Shown here: in pieces, positions 5,100-14,128 of the stretch
Numbering within the stretch: the first letter of the stretch is position 1
Layout of the letters: each line of letters begins with the position of its first letter
Assembly (NCBI GenBank): GCA_002428685.1
Contig: DIXL01000119.1
Span: 1 to 17,657 of the forward strand
Length of the DNA stretch: 17,657 nt
Source: Cloacimonetes bacterium UBA6081
GTDB lineage: Bacteria > Cloacimonadota > Cloacimonadia > Cloacimonadales > Cloacimonadaceae
Reading direction: 5' to 3'
The notes under the pieces: generated by a model
Database searches by the model: none
Told to the model about the DNA's origin: nothing
The model's input: the letters and a program-made list of their open reading frames with translations, nothing else
Position numbers and translations under genes: made by a program

Positions 5100-8000
5100 A
5101 TGAGACGTTTGATCTATCTTGCTCTTGTGCTGCTGCTGGTTTGCGGAGGAAATCTCTTCGCCCAAACCTTTGAATATTCATTTGGCAGTGCAATTGGAAC
5201 CTTCACACCCATAACGGGTGGAACCCTGTTGGGAACCGAAACTTCGGACGACCAACGCTTTCTGGACCCCGCAACCCCCGCGGGAGCATCAGTTACAACA
5301 GGCCCAGGATTCCCGATCGGCTTCAATTTTATGTTTAATGGCATAAGCTTTGACCGTTTGGGTATAAATAACAATGGCTGGATTTCTCTGGGTCAATCTG
5401 CCCTAACTCCTTCGGTAAATAATTCTTCCACCTCCGGCTATACGCCCATTTCCAGTGTGGTCGCAATAACCCCGGACCAACTTTACAGCCGCATTTCTGC
5501 CTTGGGAAGAGATATTCAGGCCCAGGTTGGTGCAACCCTGCGCTTGGAAACCATTGGCACTGCACCAAACCAGGTGTGTGTAATCCAATGGCTAAATTAT
5601 AAAAAGTATGGCACAAACGGAACCGGAGACCTTTTCAATTTCCAGATTAGGCTTTATGAAACCACCAATAAAGTGGAAATAGTATATGGGACTATGACTC
5701 CCAATGCCACTGCCGGTAACTTTCAGGTTGGCCTGCGTGGCGCGCTGGTAACGGATTTCTTCTCCCGGACCACCAGCACAGATTGGAACGCTACAACAGC
5801 CTCTGCCATCAATACAGATTATTGTGTGATGAGTGCCACTGTGTTCCCTGCAGACGGTTTAACCTTCAGTTTTAATTATCCACAAATGAATGTGGCACCC
5901 AACCCGGCTAATTTAGTTAGCCCCACCAATGGTGCCACGCTTGTATCGCCTTTTACCACAGTCAATTGGGCTTCCGGTGGTGGATTCCCTACCGGCTACC
6001 GGATTAATTTCGGCTCTAACAACCCGCCCACCAACATTGCCAATAACCTGGATTTGCAAGCTGTAAACAGCTATGATCCTCCCGGTGAACTGGCTCTTTC
6101 TACTCCGTATTACTGGCAGGTGATTCCCTATAATGCCATTGGCTCGGCAGTGGACTGTCCGGTATGGAGCTTTACCACGCATGGCGATGCCTCTATTACC
6201 ACCTTGCCATACACGCAGTCATGGGATTTAATAACTCCGCCGGCCTTGCCTTTTGATTGGACTTCCATCTATCAGGCCACCGTAACTACCGGCTATGTGA
6301 AAACAGTTACAACTTCGCCTCAAAGTGCGCCAAACTGCGTGGCCATGTATAATCCCACGGATTTGAATACTATTGCCATGCTTATTGGCCCCCAATTGAG
6401 CACCACTATTCCTGCCAGTTCAGTTCGAGTGAAATTCTGGGGTAAGGGTAGTGCCGCCTATCATGTGCTTGTAGGTGTGATGACCAATCCCACCGATCCT
6501 GCCACCTTTGTTTCGGTGCAAGATGTAAACACAGTTGCCAGCTGGAATGAATACGTTGTCAGTTTGGCCGGTTACACGGGTGAAGGACGCTTCATTGCCT
6601 TTAAGCATGCCTGTGCCGCAGCGGGTCAAACCATTTATCTTGATGGGATTACCTTCGAGCTTATTGCGCCAAATGATCTGGCTGCTGTTTCTGTTACCGG
6701 CAATGCCACTCCCTCTGTAAACCAGGTATCCAACTATACTGTGAATGTTTACAACTGGGGCACAGCCACTCAGAACACCTATAGTGTAAAACTAATGAGC
6801 GGAACCACTGAACTTGCTTCTGTGGCTGGTGTTGCAATTGCTCCTGAAGAAACGCAAGCAGTTGTGATTCCCTGGACTCCCACGGCAGAAGGCCCCATGG
6901 CTCTTTATGCTAAGACGGTTCTGGCTGGTGATGCAAATGCTGCCAATGATGAATCACCAGCGTTGAACATAGCGGTTCAGCCTGCCGGAGCTACAGTTGT
7001 TACGATTGGTGAAGGCAACCTTGTGGAAGGCATCCCCTTCGATTTCTATTTCCGCAACAGCCTGCACCAAGCCCTATATTATGAAGCAGAGTTGGGTGTG
7101 ATGGGCAATATTACTGCCGTTACTTTCTATAATAATTTCGTCAGCGATCTCACAAATATGCCAATCAAGCTATGGTTGGGAACAACACAACTAACGGATT
7201 TATCTGCCGGATGGATTCTTCCCGATCAGTTAACTCTGGTGTATGACAGCACTATCAATCTTCCCAGTGGTGAAAACACAATAGTTATCCCCCTGCAAAC
7301 TCCCTATCTATACACAGGTGGAAACCTTGTGCTTTACGCCAACAGACCCTATGATACTAATTTTTATAATACTAACGACAACTTTAAAACCCAAACCATT
7401 GGAACAAACAGAGGTAGGAAGCTTGTTTCAGATAGCGTAACCTATGATCCCGCTGCTCCTTCTGCAGCAGGAACTCTATCCGGCAATTTTGGTAAAACCT
7501 CATTTACCTTTGTGGTTGATGGCATGGGATCGCTTAGCGGAACTGTTACCAGTGGTGGCAATCCTATCGCCGGTGCGACAATTCAGGTGGTGGGTGCTAA
7601 CACCTATACCCAAACTTCCACTGCCACAGGCACCTACAGTTTCCCCTTCTTGATGGTGGGAAATTACACTGTTACCGCTTCTAAAATCGGCTATGAAAAT
7701 GTAACTCTACCCGCTGTGATTGCAGAGGATCAGAATACTGTGTTGAACTTCAACCTTCCTGCTTCTACCACAGTTTCAGTTACAGGTTTTGTGCAAGGAA
7801 GCGATCAAACTGGAGTTGGACTTGCAGCTGTTGCCGTGCATTTGGATGGCCCCATTGATTTCGATGGCACCACCAATGCCAGTGGTAACTTTACCATTAC
7901 CGGTGTGTTATCTGGAAACACTTATAACTACACCCTCACAAAAGTGGGTTATCAAGACCTGACTGGCACAATAAACGTGGCTGCCGCTAACTATAACATG

Positions 8001-11000
8001 GGCACTTTGACCATGATTGAAATTAACAATCCACCCAGAACGGTTGTCGCTACAGAAAACGTTGCCCAAACTCAAGTTACCATTACCTGGCGTCCTCCAG
8101 GCTCAACCGGTGGCGGTAATGTGGAAGACTTCGAAACCGATAATGGCGGCTGGGTGCCTACCTCAAGCTGGACTAATCCTTTGGGCGATTTTGAATGGAC
8201 TAACACATACACAACCACAGGCTACACCGATATAGATACCTATGTGGATGTTCCTCCCACCGCTGCCCATTCCGGAACCGGATTGTGGGGAACAAAAGTA
8301 GCAAGCGGCTATACCAATGCAGGCGGTTGGTCTTACCTGCGCAAAACCTTTGATCTGAGTGGATTCGCTAATCCTGTGCTGAAATTATGGCACTACATGG
8401 ATGGATACAACACTTGGGATTATGGTTTGATAAAAGCCAATGGAACAACCCTGTGGGGAAGCTCTGCAGCGGCAGAATTCATGCCCTGGCAGGAGCTTAC
8501 CGTGGATCTATCCGCATACCAGGGGATGAGTAATGTGGAGCTCAGTTTCGAGTGGTATGCCACATCAACTGTCTCCTATGCAGGATGGTACATCGATGAT
8601 GTGTATGTCGGCTCGGCTCAAACCCGTGCTCTCACGTCGGCTGCCCCAGTTATACAAAATAACCTGAAAGGACTTGATGAAGTGAGCGGAGCAATGGCTA
8701 AGGTTCGTCCTAAGAACCTGTCCCAAGCCAGCTATGCCACTATCAATCCTGCTGATACCCGCACTCTGAACGGTTATAGAGTATGGCGTTTAACCCAGGG
8801 CAATGAAACCAACGAAGCTACCTGGACGCAGCTTACTGCTGCCGTTACCGATACTTTCTACGTTGATACTACCTGGGGTGCCCAGACTGATGGTAATTAC
8901 AAATGGGCTGTAAAGGGCATTTACACCAACGGCGTGCTTAGCGTTCCCGCCTTCTCCAATATGCTCCGCATTTTGCGCAATGACCTCTCTGCCCTCACTG
9001 TTGCCGGCAGCACAACCCCTACCATGAGCATGGCCACAACCTATAATGTAACTATCAAAAATACCGGAACCCAGGCTAAAGCGGCCGGCAGCTACACTGT
9101 TAAGCTGATGAACGGAACCACAGAACTGGCTTCTGTTGCCGGCCCTGCCATTGCTGCTAATGAAGAATTGGTGGTGCCGATATCCTGGACACCTGCTGCT
9201 GAAGGCCCCATGGCCTTAACCGGTAAAGTGGTGCTTCCGGCTGATACGGTTCCTGCCAACGACGTCTCTGCTGTCCTGAACATCTCTGTGATGCCTGCTG
9301 GAGTAGTTGCTGTTACAATTGGTGATGGCATTGCTACAGAAGGCCGTCCGGTGGATTTCTACTATAACAATAGTTTGTTCCAGTGCATGTATTACCCCAG
9401 CGAAATGAATATGTTCGGAACCATTTCTGCACTGAGCTTCTATAATACTTTCGTAACCAACCTGCCCGACAAACCTACCAAGCTGTGGCTTGGCTCCACA
9501 CAACTGGAAAACCTTTCGGGTGGATGGATACTGCCTCCGGAGCTTACCTTGGTTTATGATGGCAATATTACCTATCCTGCCGGTGAAAATACAGTTACCA
9601 TTCCGCTGCAAACCACTTTCCAGTACTTAAGCGGAAACCTGGTGCTTTATGCCAATCGCCCCATGGATACGGAACACTTTAACACCAATGATAACTTCTA
9701 CGTGCAAACCGTGGGCACAAACCGTGCCAGAAAGCTTACATCCAACACTACTACCTACGATCCCAATGCACCATCTGCAGTGGGAACACTTTCCGGCCAG
9801 TTTCCCAAAACCACCTTTTATTTCACACCCGGAACCAATCCAATCTTCAGCATCAATCCCAATGCCAAAAACTGGGGAACCGTGCTGATCAACACTACTA
9901 ACAACCAAACGTTCACGCTGTCCAATGCCGGTGGCGGAACCCTTACTATCAGCAGTATCGCCATAGCCGGCAGCGATATGTTCACCCTGCAAAATCTGCC
10001 CACCTTGCCGCTTAGCCTTACCTTTGGTCAAACTGCCACTTTTGTGGCCAGATACCTGCCTACTGCCGTGGGGACTCATACTGCCACTATTACGGTAACC
10101 GATAACCTGGCTCGCAGCTATACATTCACCCTAAATAGCAACGATGCCAATCGCTTACCGCATACCGTAGCCCTAAGCGGAAACTGCATTGATACTACCT
10201 TGAACACCCTGCCCTATGCGCAGAATTTTGATGCAGTAACACCTCCAGCCCTTCCTCCTGATTGGACGAACATAGTGCAATCAACTTCCACTACGGCAGT
10301 TGTGGCCACTTATGCGTCCACCACCTATGCACACAGTCAGCCCAATTGCATCAGGCTTTACAATCCTTCCGATGCAGCGGCTACTTTGATGCTGGTAGCT
10401 CCACCTTTTGGCACTGCGATCCAAACAAACACCACCAGAGTAAAATTCTGGGCACGCGCCTCAGGAGCAAACTATCCGCTTAGCATGGGTATTATGGTTA
10501 ATCCAGCAGATCCCGCAACCTATGTGGAAACAGAAAGTATTGCGCTTACCACTACTCTCACCGAGTATGTTGTGTCGTTTAATGCTTACACTGGAGCCGG
10601 AAAGCACATAGTATTCAAACATGGACTGGGTGCAGCAGGCCGTTCGCTATACATAGACGATGTGATGATTGAAGTGATCCCAACCAACGATCTGGCTGCC
10701 ACCACAATTAGTGGGAATGCCACGCCCACGGTTGGTGCTCCTTCCATTTACAACATTTCTATTCACAACTGGGGGACAGCATCCCAAAGCACCTATACAG
10801 TCAAAATGTATAACGCTGCCGGAACCGAATTGGCCACTGCGGCAGGCGTGGTTTGTGCTCCCGGAGCTACGGTTAATGTTCCAGTTACCTGGACACCCAC
10901 CGCAGAAGGCTCTGTTACCATTTATGGCAAAGTCCTGCTTACCGGAGACCAGAATAATCTGAACGATCAAACACCAAACATGTCTGTGTTAGTTAATCCT

Positions 11001-13604
11001 ACGGGAGTTTTTGCTATCACGGTTGGAGATGGTGGTCAGTTTGCCCGCGTGCCTTTGGACTTCTACTACGAGAATAGTATCTACGAAGGCTTGTATTATC
11101 CTGCCGAAATGGGCAACTTCATTGGCCAGATCAATGGCCTGCAGTTCTATAACAACTTCGTAACAAATCTGCCTAATATGCCTACCAAGATATGGATTGG
11201 AACCACTACCCAAACCAGCTTAACTGATGGTTGGATACCTGTTTCCAGTCTTACCCAGGTGTTTGATGGCACTATAAATTATCCTTCTGGAGACAACATA
11301 GTAACCATTCCCTTCACCACTCCATATCTGTATTTGAATGGTGAAAACCTGGTGCTATTCTTCAATCGTCCCCAGGATACCGGATTTTACAATGCTTCGG
11401 ACGATTTCCAGGCTCAAACCGATGCCGTAAATACCACACGTTCAAGAAAGCTAAGTAGCGATACCGTTGTTTACGATGTAAACGCGCTTCCCACCACAGG
11501 AACGGTGTCTGGCCAATTCCCCAAAACCACCTTTATCGTAATCCCCGGGGGAGTGGGACACCTGAACGGAACCGTGCTGGGAGTGGGAAATGTCCCCCTG
11601 GAAGGCGTAGCTGTGCAGATTACCAACACAACCTATACTGCCACTACAAACGCCCAGGGGCAGTATAACATCCCAAACATACTGCCCAATACTTATAGCG
11701 TTAGCTTCACCAAATTTGGCTATATCACCCATACAGCCAACATCACCATTGAAGAAGATGAAACCGAAATCCTGAATGTAACCATGCAGCCTATGCCTAC
11801 AGTTGGTGTAACAGGAACTGTTCTGGCCAGCGATACCGGAACCGGTATTTCCGGAGCCACAATTGCTTTGACCGGTTACCAAAACTACAACGCCACAACT
11901 TCTGCAACCGGTGCATTCAGCATTCCAACCGTTTATGCCAGCCAGGCTTATGCCTACACTATCATGGCTGCAGGCTACACTCCTGCCACTGGAAACATAA
12001 ACGTTGGCACCACAGCCTATGCAATGGGCAGTATTACCCTTACAGAAATTGCTTATGCACCTTATGGTGTGCAAGCTGCCACAAATGATAATTTCACCGC
12101 TGTTAACCTTGCCTGGCAAGCTCCAGATCCCACAGCAGTGGACGTAACTGAAGGCTTTGAAGGTGCCACCTTCCCGCCTACCAACTGGACTCAGGTTATC
12201 ACCAATACAGGTGCTCAGGTTATTCCCGGGGTTTTTCCTACCTGGTGCAGATTTGGTTCTATCAATGCAGGTGGAAGCCCTGTTAATCCTCCCAGCGGAG
12301 CATATCAAGTTGGGCTGTGGTGGGATTATAGCCATCAGGATGAATGGCTGATCACCCCCTCCTTCAATTGCCCGCCGGCAGCTCATCTAAGCGTGGACGC
12401 CTACATTTATCGTGGCTCTACCTATAACGACCATTACTACATCAAAGTATCTACCGATAATGGTGCCAACTGGACTGTGATCTATGACGCTACCACCCAA
12501 ACCGGTGGCTGGAACTACTATGCCAGCCCCTTGCTTTTAGATATGGAAATGTATGGTGGCCAACAGATTAAATTGGCTTTCCAAGCAGAGGATCCACCCA
12601 CTGATGACGGCTTGTGGTATGCCTGGTTTATCGACAATCTCTACATTGGCAATGCAACCCAAATAGTGCGTTTTGCCGGTAGTGATCTGGTTTCCAGAAG
12701 TTCTGCTACTGCCCGCAGTTTGAATGAACCGGCAAGCCTTCCCAATGCTCCAAGCCCATCTCGTGCAGCCTTGAACAGCTTCAAATACACTGAGCCTGGG
12801 TTTGCAGTTCAGCACATAGCTCCCAATGCCAGAACCAGAAACCTGCAAGGCTACAAAGTATGGCGTTTGCAAGCTGGAGCTGAAAGCAATCCTGCTCTTT
12901 GGGTCCCTCTCACTCCAGATGTAATTACTGTTCTAACCCACAGTGATCCCGCCTGGAATGGCCTACCTAATGGAAGTTACCGTTGGGCAGTTCGTGCCAT
13001 ATACACCGCCGAGGTATCTTCGGTTCCTTCCTTCTCCAATATATTGGTGAAGGAAACCCTGTCGGGCAACATAGTTGGCTTTGTTCGCAAAACCAATAAT
13101 CAACCCATTGCAGGGGCAACAGTTACTGCCAATGGAGTAAATGCTACCACCAATACAGCCGGTGCATATAGCCTGGCTTTACAGGTTGGAACCTATAGCG
13201 TTACCGCCTCAGCTACCAATTATCTACCCCTTACCCAAGATGGCATTGTGGTATCTGCAAATCAGAATACCACTCTGAACTTCATGCTTACCGGAGTGGC
13301 GGGTGAAGATGATCTGGCACCTGTGGTGGCAACTGCCCTGAATGGCAACTATCCCAATCCCTTCAATCCTGAAACCGTGATCTCTTATGCCATAAAGAAT
13401 AAGTGCGCAGTTAACCTGGATATCTACAACCTGAAAGGCCAAAAGGTTCGCTCTTTGGTTTCAGCTGTTGCCGATCCAGGCCACTATCGCATTGTGTTTA
13501 ATGGCAAGGACGATAACGGTCAGGCCTTGAGCTCGGGAATATATCTGTATCGACTGAAAGCCGGAGAATACATTTCCAGCCGTAAAATGATGCTGATGGA
13601 ATAG
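5100..13604 (+). CDS. Giant modular secreted/surface protein with type A (FlgD-like) C-terminal sorting domain
   Basis: This protein has 2834 residues. A signal peptide (1-22, cleavage after LFAQ or nearby) indicates export. Modules in order: N-terminal beta domain (about 23-260); Ig/FN3-like (266-360); jelly-roll, choice-of-anchor J type (368-524); CARDB-like (526-627) plus an unnamed beta module (628-806); two carboxypeptidase-regulatory-like domains (811-975); FN3 split by a jelly-roll (978-1292); second CARDB-like plus unnamed module (1295-1577); choice-of-anchor D/ASPM-SPD-2-Hydin-like (1579-1700); second choice-of-anchor J (1703-1862); third CARDB-like plus module (1864-2152); two regulatory-like domains (2153-2316); split FN3 (2320-2650); one regulatory-like domain (2655-2731); FlgD-like sorting domain from N2750. 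AAGGAG precedes the ATG. No catalytic motif was recognised; an adhesive or scaffold role is inferred. It has its own sigma-54-type promoter. Confidence 0.93.
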   Translation: MRRLIYLALVLLLVCGGNLFAQTFEYSFGSAIGTFTPITGGTLLGTETSDDQRFLDPATPAGASVTTGPGFPIGFNFMFNGISFDRLGINNNGWISLGQSALTPSVNNSSTSGYTPISSVVAITPDQLYSRISALGRDIQAQVGATLRLETIGTAPNQVCVIQWLNYKKYGTNGTGDLFNFQIRLYETTNKVEIVYGTMTPNATAGNFQVGLRGALVTDFFSRTTSTDWNATTASAINTDYCVMSATVFPADGLTFSFNYPQMNVAPNPANLVSPTNGATLVSPFTTVNWASGGGFPTGYRINFGSNNPPTNIANNLDLQAVNSYDPPGELALSTPYYWQVIPYNAIGSAVDCPVWSFTTHGDASITTLPYTQSWDLITPPALPFDWTSIYQATVTTGYVKTVTTSPQSAPNCVAMYNPTDLNTIAMLIGPQLSTTIPASSVRVKFWGKGSAAYHVLVGVMTNPTDPATFVSVQDVNTVASWNEYVVSLAGYTGEGRFIAFKHACAAAGQTIYLDGITFELIAPNDLAAVSVTGNATPSVNQVSNYTVNVYNWGTATQNTYSVKLMSGTTELASVAGVAIAPEETQAVVIPWTPTAEGPMALYAKTVLAGDANAANDESPALNIAVQPAGATVVTIGEGNLVEGIPFDFYFRNSLHQALYYEAELGVMGNITAVTFYNNFVSDLTNMPIKLWLGTTQLTDLSAGWILPDQLTLVYDSTINLPSGENTIVIPLQTPYLYTGGNLVLYANRPYDTNFYNTNDNFKTQTIGTNRGRKLVSDSVTYDPAAPSAAGTLSGNFGKTSFTFVVDGMGSLSGTVTSGGNPIAGATIQVVGANTYTQTSTATGTYSFPFLMVGNYTVTASKIGYENVTLPAVIAEDQNTVLNFNLPASTTVSVTGFVQGSDQTGVGLAAVAVHLDGPIDFDGTTNASGNFTITGVLSGNTYNYTLTKVGYQDLTGTINVAAANYNMGTLTMIEINNPPRTVVATENVAQTQVTITWRPPGSTGGGNVEDFETDNGGWVPTSSWTNPLGDFEWTNTYTTTGYTDIDTYVDVPPTAAHSGTGLWGTKVASGYTNAGGWSYLRKTFDLSGFANPVLKLWHYMDGYNTWDYGLIKANGTTLWGSSAAAEFMPWQELTVDLSAYQGMSNVELSFEWYATSTVSYAGWYIDDVYVGSAQTRALTSAAPVIQNNLKGLDEVSGAMAKVRPKNLSQASYATINPADTRTLNGYRVWRLTQGNETNEATWTQLTAAVTDTFYVDTTWGAQTDGNYKWAVKGIYTNGVLSVPAFSNMLRILRNDLSALTVAGSTTPTMSMATTYNVTIKNTGTQAKAAGSYTVKLMNGTTELASVAGPAIAANEELVVPISWTPAAEGPMALTGKVVLPADTVPANDVSAVLNISVMPAGVVAVTIGDGIATEGRPVDFYYNNSLFQCMYYPSEMNMFGTISALSFYNTFVTNLPDKPTKLWLGSTQLENLSGGWILPPELTLVYDGNITYPAGENTVTIPLQTTFQYLSGNLVLYANRPMDTEHFNTNDNFYVQTVGTNRARKLTSNTTTYDPNAPSAVGTLSGQFPKTTFYFTPGTNPIFSINPNAKNWGTVLINTTNNQTFTLSNAGGGTLTISSIAIAGSDMFTLQNLPTLPLSLTFGQTATFVARYLPTAVGTHTATITVTDNLARSYTFTLNSNDANRLPHTVALSGNCIDTTLNTLPYAQNFDAVTPPALPPDWTNIVQSTSTTAVVATYASTTYAHSQPNCIRLYNPSDAAATLMLVAPPFGTAIQTNTTRVKFWARASGANYPLSMGIMVNPADPATYVETESIALTTTLTEYVVSFNAYTGAGKHIVFKHGLGAAGRSLYIDDVMIEVIPTNDLAATTISGNATPTVGAPSIYNISIHNWGTASQSTYTVKMYNAAGTELATAAGVVCAPGATVNVPVTWTPTAEGSVTIYGKVLLTGDQNNLNDQTPNMSVLVNPTGVFAITVGDGGQFARVPLDFYYENSIYEGLYYPAEMGNFIGQINGLQFYNNFVTNLPNMPTKIWIGTTTQTSLTDGWIPVSSLTQVFDGTINYPSGDNIVTIPFTTPYLYLNGENLVLFFNRPQDTGFYNASDDFQAQTDAVNTTRSRKLSSDTVVYDVNALPTTGTVSGQFPKTTFIVIPGGVGHLNGTVLGVGNVPLEGVAVQITNTTYTATTNAQGQYNIPNILPNTYSVSFTKFGYITHTANITIEEDETEILNVTMQPMPTVGVTGTVLASDTGTGISGATIALTGYQNYNATTSATGAFSIPTVYASQAYAYTIMAAGYTPATGNINVGTTAYAMGSITLTEIAYAPYGVQAATNDNFTAVNLAWQAPDPTAVDVTEGFEGATFPPTNWTQVITNTGAQVIPGVFPTWCRFGSINAGGSPVNPPSGAYQVGLWWDYSHQDEWLITPSFNCPPAAHLSVDAYIYRGSTYNDHYYIKVSTDNGANWTVIYDATTQTGGWNYYASPLLLDMEMYGGQQIKLAFQAEDPPTDDGLWYAWFIDNLYIGNATQIVRFAGSDLVSRSSATARSLNEPASLPNAPSPSRAALNSFKYTEPGFAVQHIAPNARTRNLQGYKVWRLQAGAESNPALWVPLTPDVITVLTHSDPAWNGLPNGSYRWAVRAIYTAEVSSVPSFSNILVKETLSGNIVGFVRKTNNQPIAGATVTANGVNATTNTAGAYSLALQVGTYSVTASATNYLPLTQDGIVVSANQNTTLNFMLTGVAGEDDLAPVVATALNGNYPNPFNPETVISYAIKNKCAVNLDIYNLKGQKVRSLVSAVADPGHYRIVFNGKDDNGQALSSGIYLYRLKAGEYISSRKMMLME
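6201..8976 (+). repeat. Large internal duplication in the surface protein, copy 1
   Basis: Residues 368-1292 run in the order choice-of-anchor J, CARDB-like, unnamed beta module, two carboxypeptidase-regulatory-like domains, then FN3 with jelly-roll insert. The same order recurs at residues 1703-2650. Matching anchors are TLPYTQSWD/TLPYAQNFD, NDLAAVSVTGNATPSV/NDLAATTISGNATPTV and LNGYRVWRL/LQGYKVWRL. The DNA has diverged widely, so the duplication is old. Confidence 0.85.
8982..9830 (+). repeat. Extra partial repeat in the surface protein: CARDB-like plus unnamed beta module
   Basis: Residues 1295-1577 repeat only the central two modules of the large duplication. Shared strings with copy 1 include GTTELASVAG, EGPMAL and GNLVLYANRP, and this copy looks closer to copy 1 than to copy 2. 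It is followed by a choice-of-anchor D-like domain in place of the regulatory-like domains. Confidence 0.85.
10206..13050 (+). repeat. Large internal duplication in the surface protein, copy 2
   Basis: Residues 1703-2650 repeat the five-part module order of copy 1 (residues 368-1292). The jelly-roll inserted in its FN3 differs clearly from that of copy 1 (it starts VTEGFEGATFPPTNW rather than VEDFETDNGGW), suggesting either replacement or faster change of that insert. Confidence 0.85.
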
Positions 13605-13620
13605 TCCAAATGCAAGTGCT

Positions 13621-13683
13621 CCAGAGTAGCTAAAACTCTGGTAAAATTAGATAGCAAGGGCGGGAAGCGATTCCTGCCCTTGC
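13621..13683 (+). terminator. Two tandem hairpins after the surface protein gene
   Basis: The first hairpin is CCAGAGT (13621-13627) with ACTCTGG (13635-13641). The second pairs 13654-13666 with 13671-13683, 13 bp including one G.U, closed by a GCGA (GNRA) tetraloop. No strong T-run follows, so it may be a weak intrinsic terminator or a 3' end that stabilises the long mRNA. Confidence 0.6.
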
Positions 13684-13819
13684 CTTATCCCCACTTTCCC
13701 CTTGTGTCACTTCTTGCAGCTTTGGGTGTCAGTTTATAGAATTACTTGACTAAATCTTGTGGTTTTCAAACTGGTAATTATTAGCGTTCTCATATTTGTG
13801 AACTAACAAAGGAGATATT

Positions 13820-14113
13820 ATGCCCGAGTATTATGGAAATTCCCCAGTTACCGAAACCATACTGGTAGAGGATTCTACCCCTCTGGCTCCTGCTTTGCGG
13901 TTGGTGGATTGGTTAATTATATTGGTAATCAGCTTGTTGCCAATCGTAAATGTTATTGTTTTGGTTATTTGGGCTCTTGACTCCAAGGGCAATCCCAATC
14001 GCCGCAGTTTTGCCCAAGCCATGCTGATAATTTTCGGGGCAGAAATTCTGATAATGAGCATCTTTTTCGGCTATTTTGCGGGGATGATCTATCAAGTTTT
14101 TAATATAATATAG
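13820..14113 (+). CDS. Small two-helix membrane protein of unknown function
   Basis: This 97-residue protein has no recognised function. A polar N-terminus of about 27 residues (PEYYGNSPVTETILVEDSTP) is followed by a first membrane segment (about 29-53, VDWLIILVISLLPIVNVIVLVIWAL). A short basic loop DSKGNPNRRSFAQA comes next, then a second segment (about 68-93). The pattern 'W..L..L.LIP.VN...L.IWA....NPN...FA.A' recurs in small uncharacterised membrane proteins of many bacteria. AAAGGAG lies well placed before the ATG. It ends 15 bp before tldD, so the two are probably co-transcribed; whether it works with TldD/TldE is unknown. The positive loop suggests both termini lie outside the cytoplasm, which is inference. 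Confidence 0.85.
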   Translation: MPEYYGNSPVTETILVEDSTPLAPALRLVDWLIILVISLLPIVNVIVLVIWALDSKGNPNRRSFAQAMLIIFGAEILIMSIFFGYFAGMIYQVFNII

Positions 14114-14128
14114 ACAAAAGGAGTAAAT

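Noticed and set aside
11451..12386. 311-codon open frame on the minus strand inside the giant gene
   Set aside because: It lies wholly antisense to well-recognised domains, has Cys/Gly-rich composition unlike a family I know, and has no SD. It is a by-product of the Thr/Asn/Ala-rich codons on the other strand.
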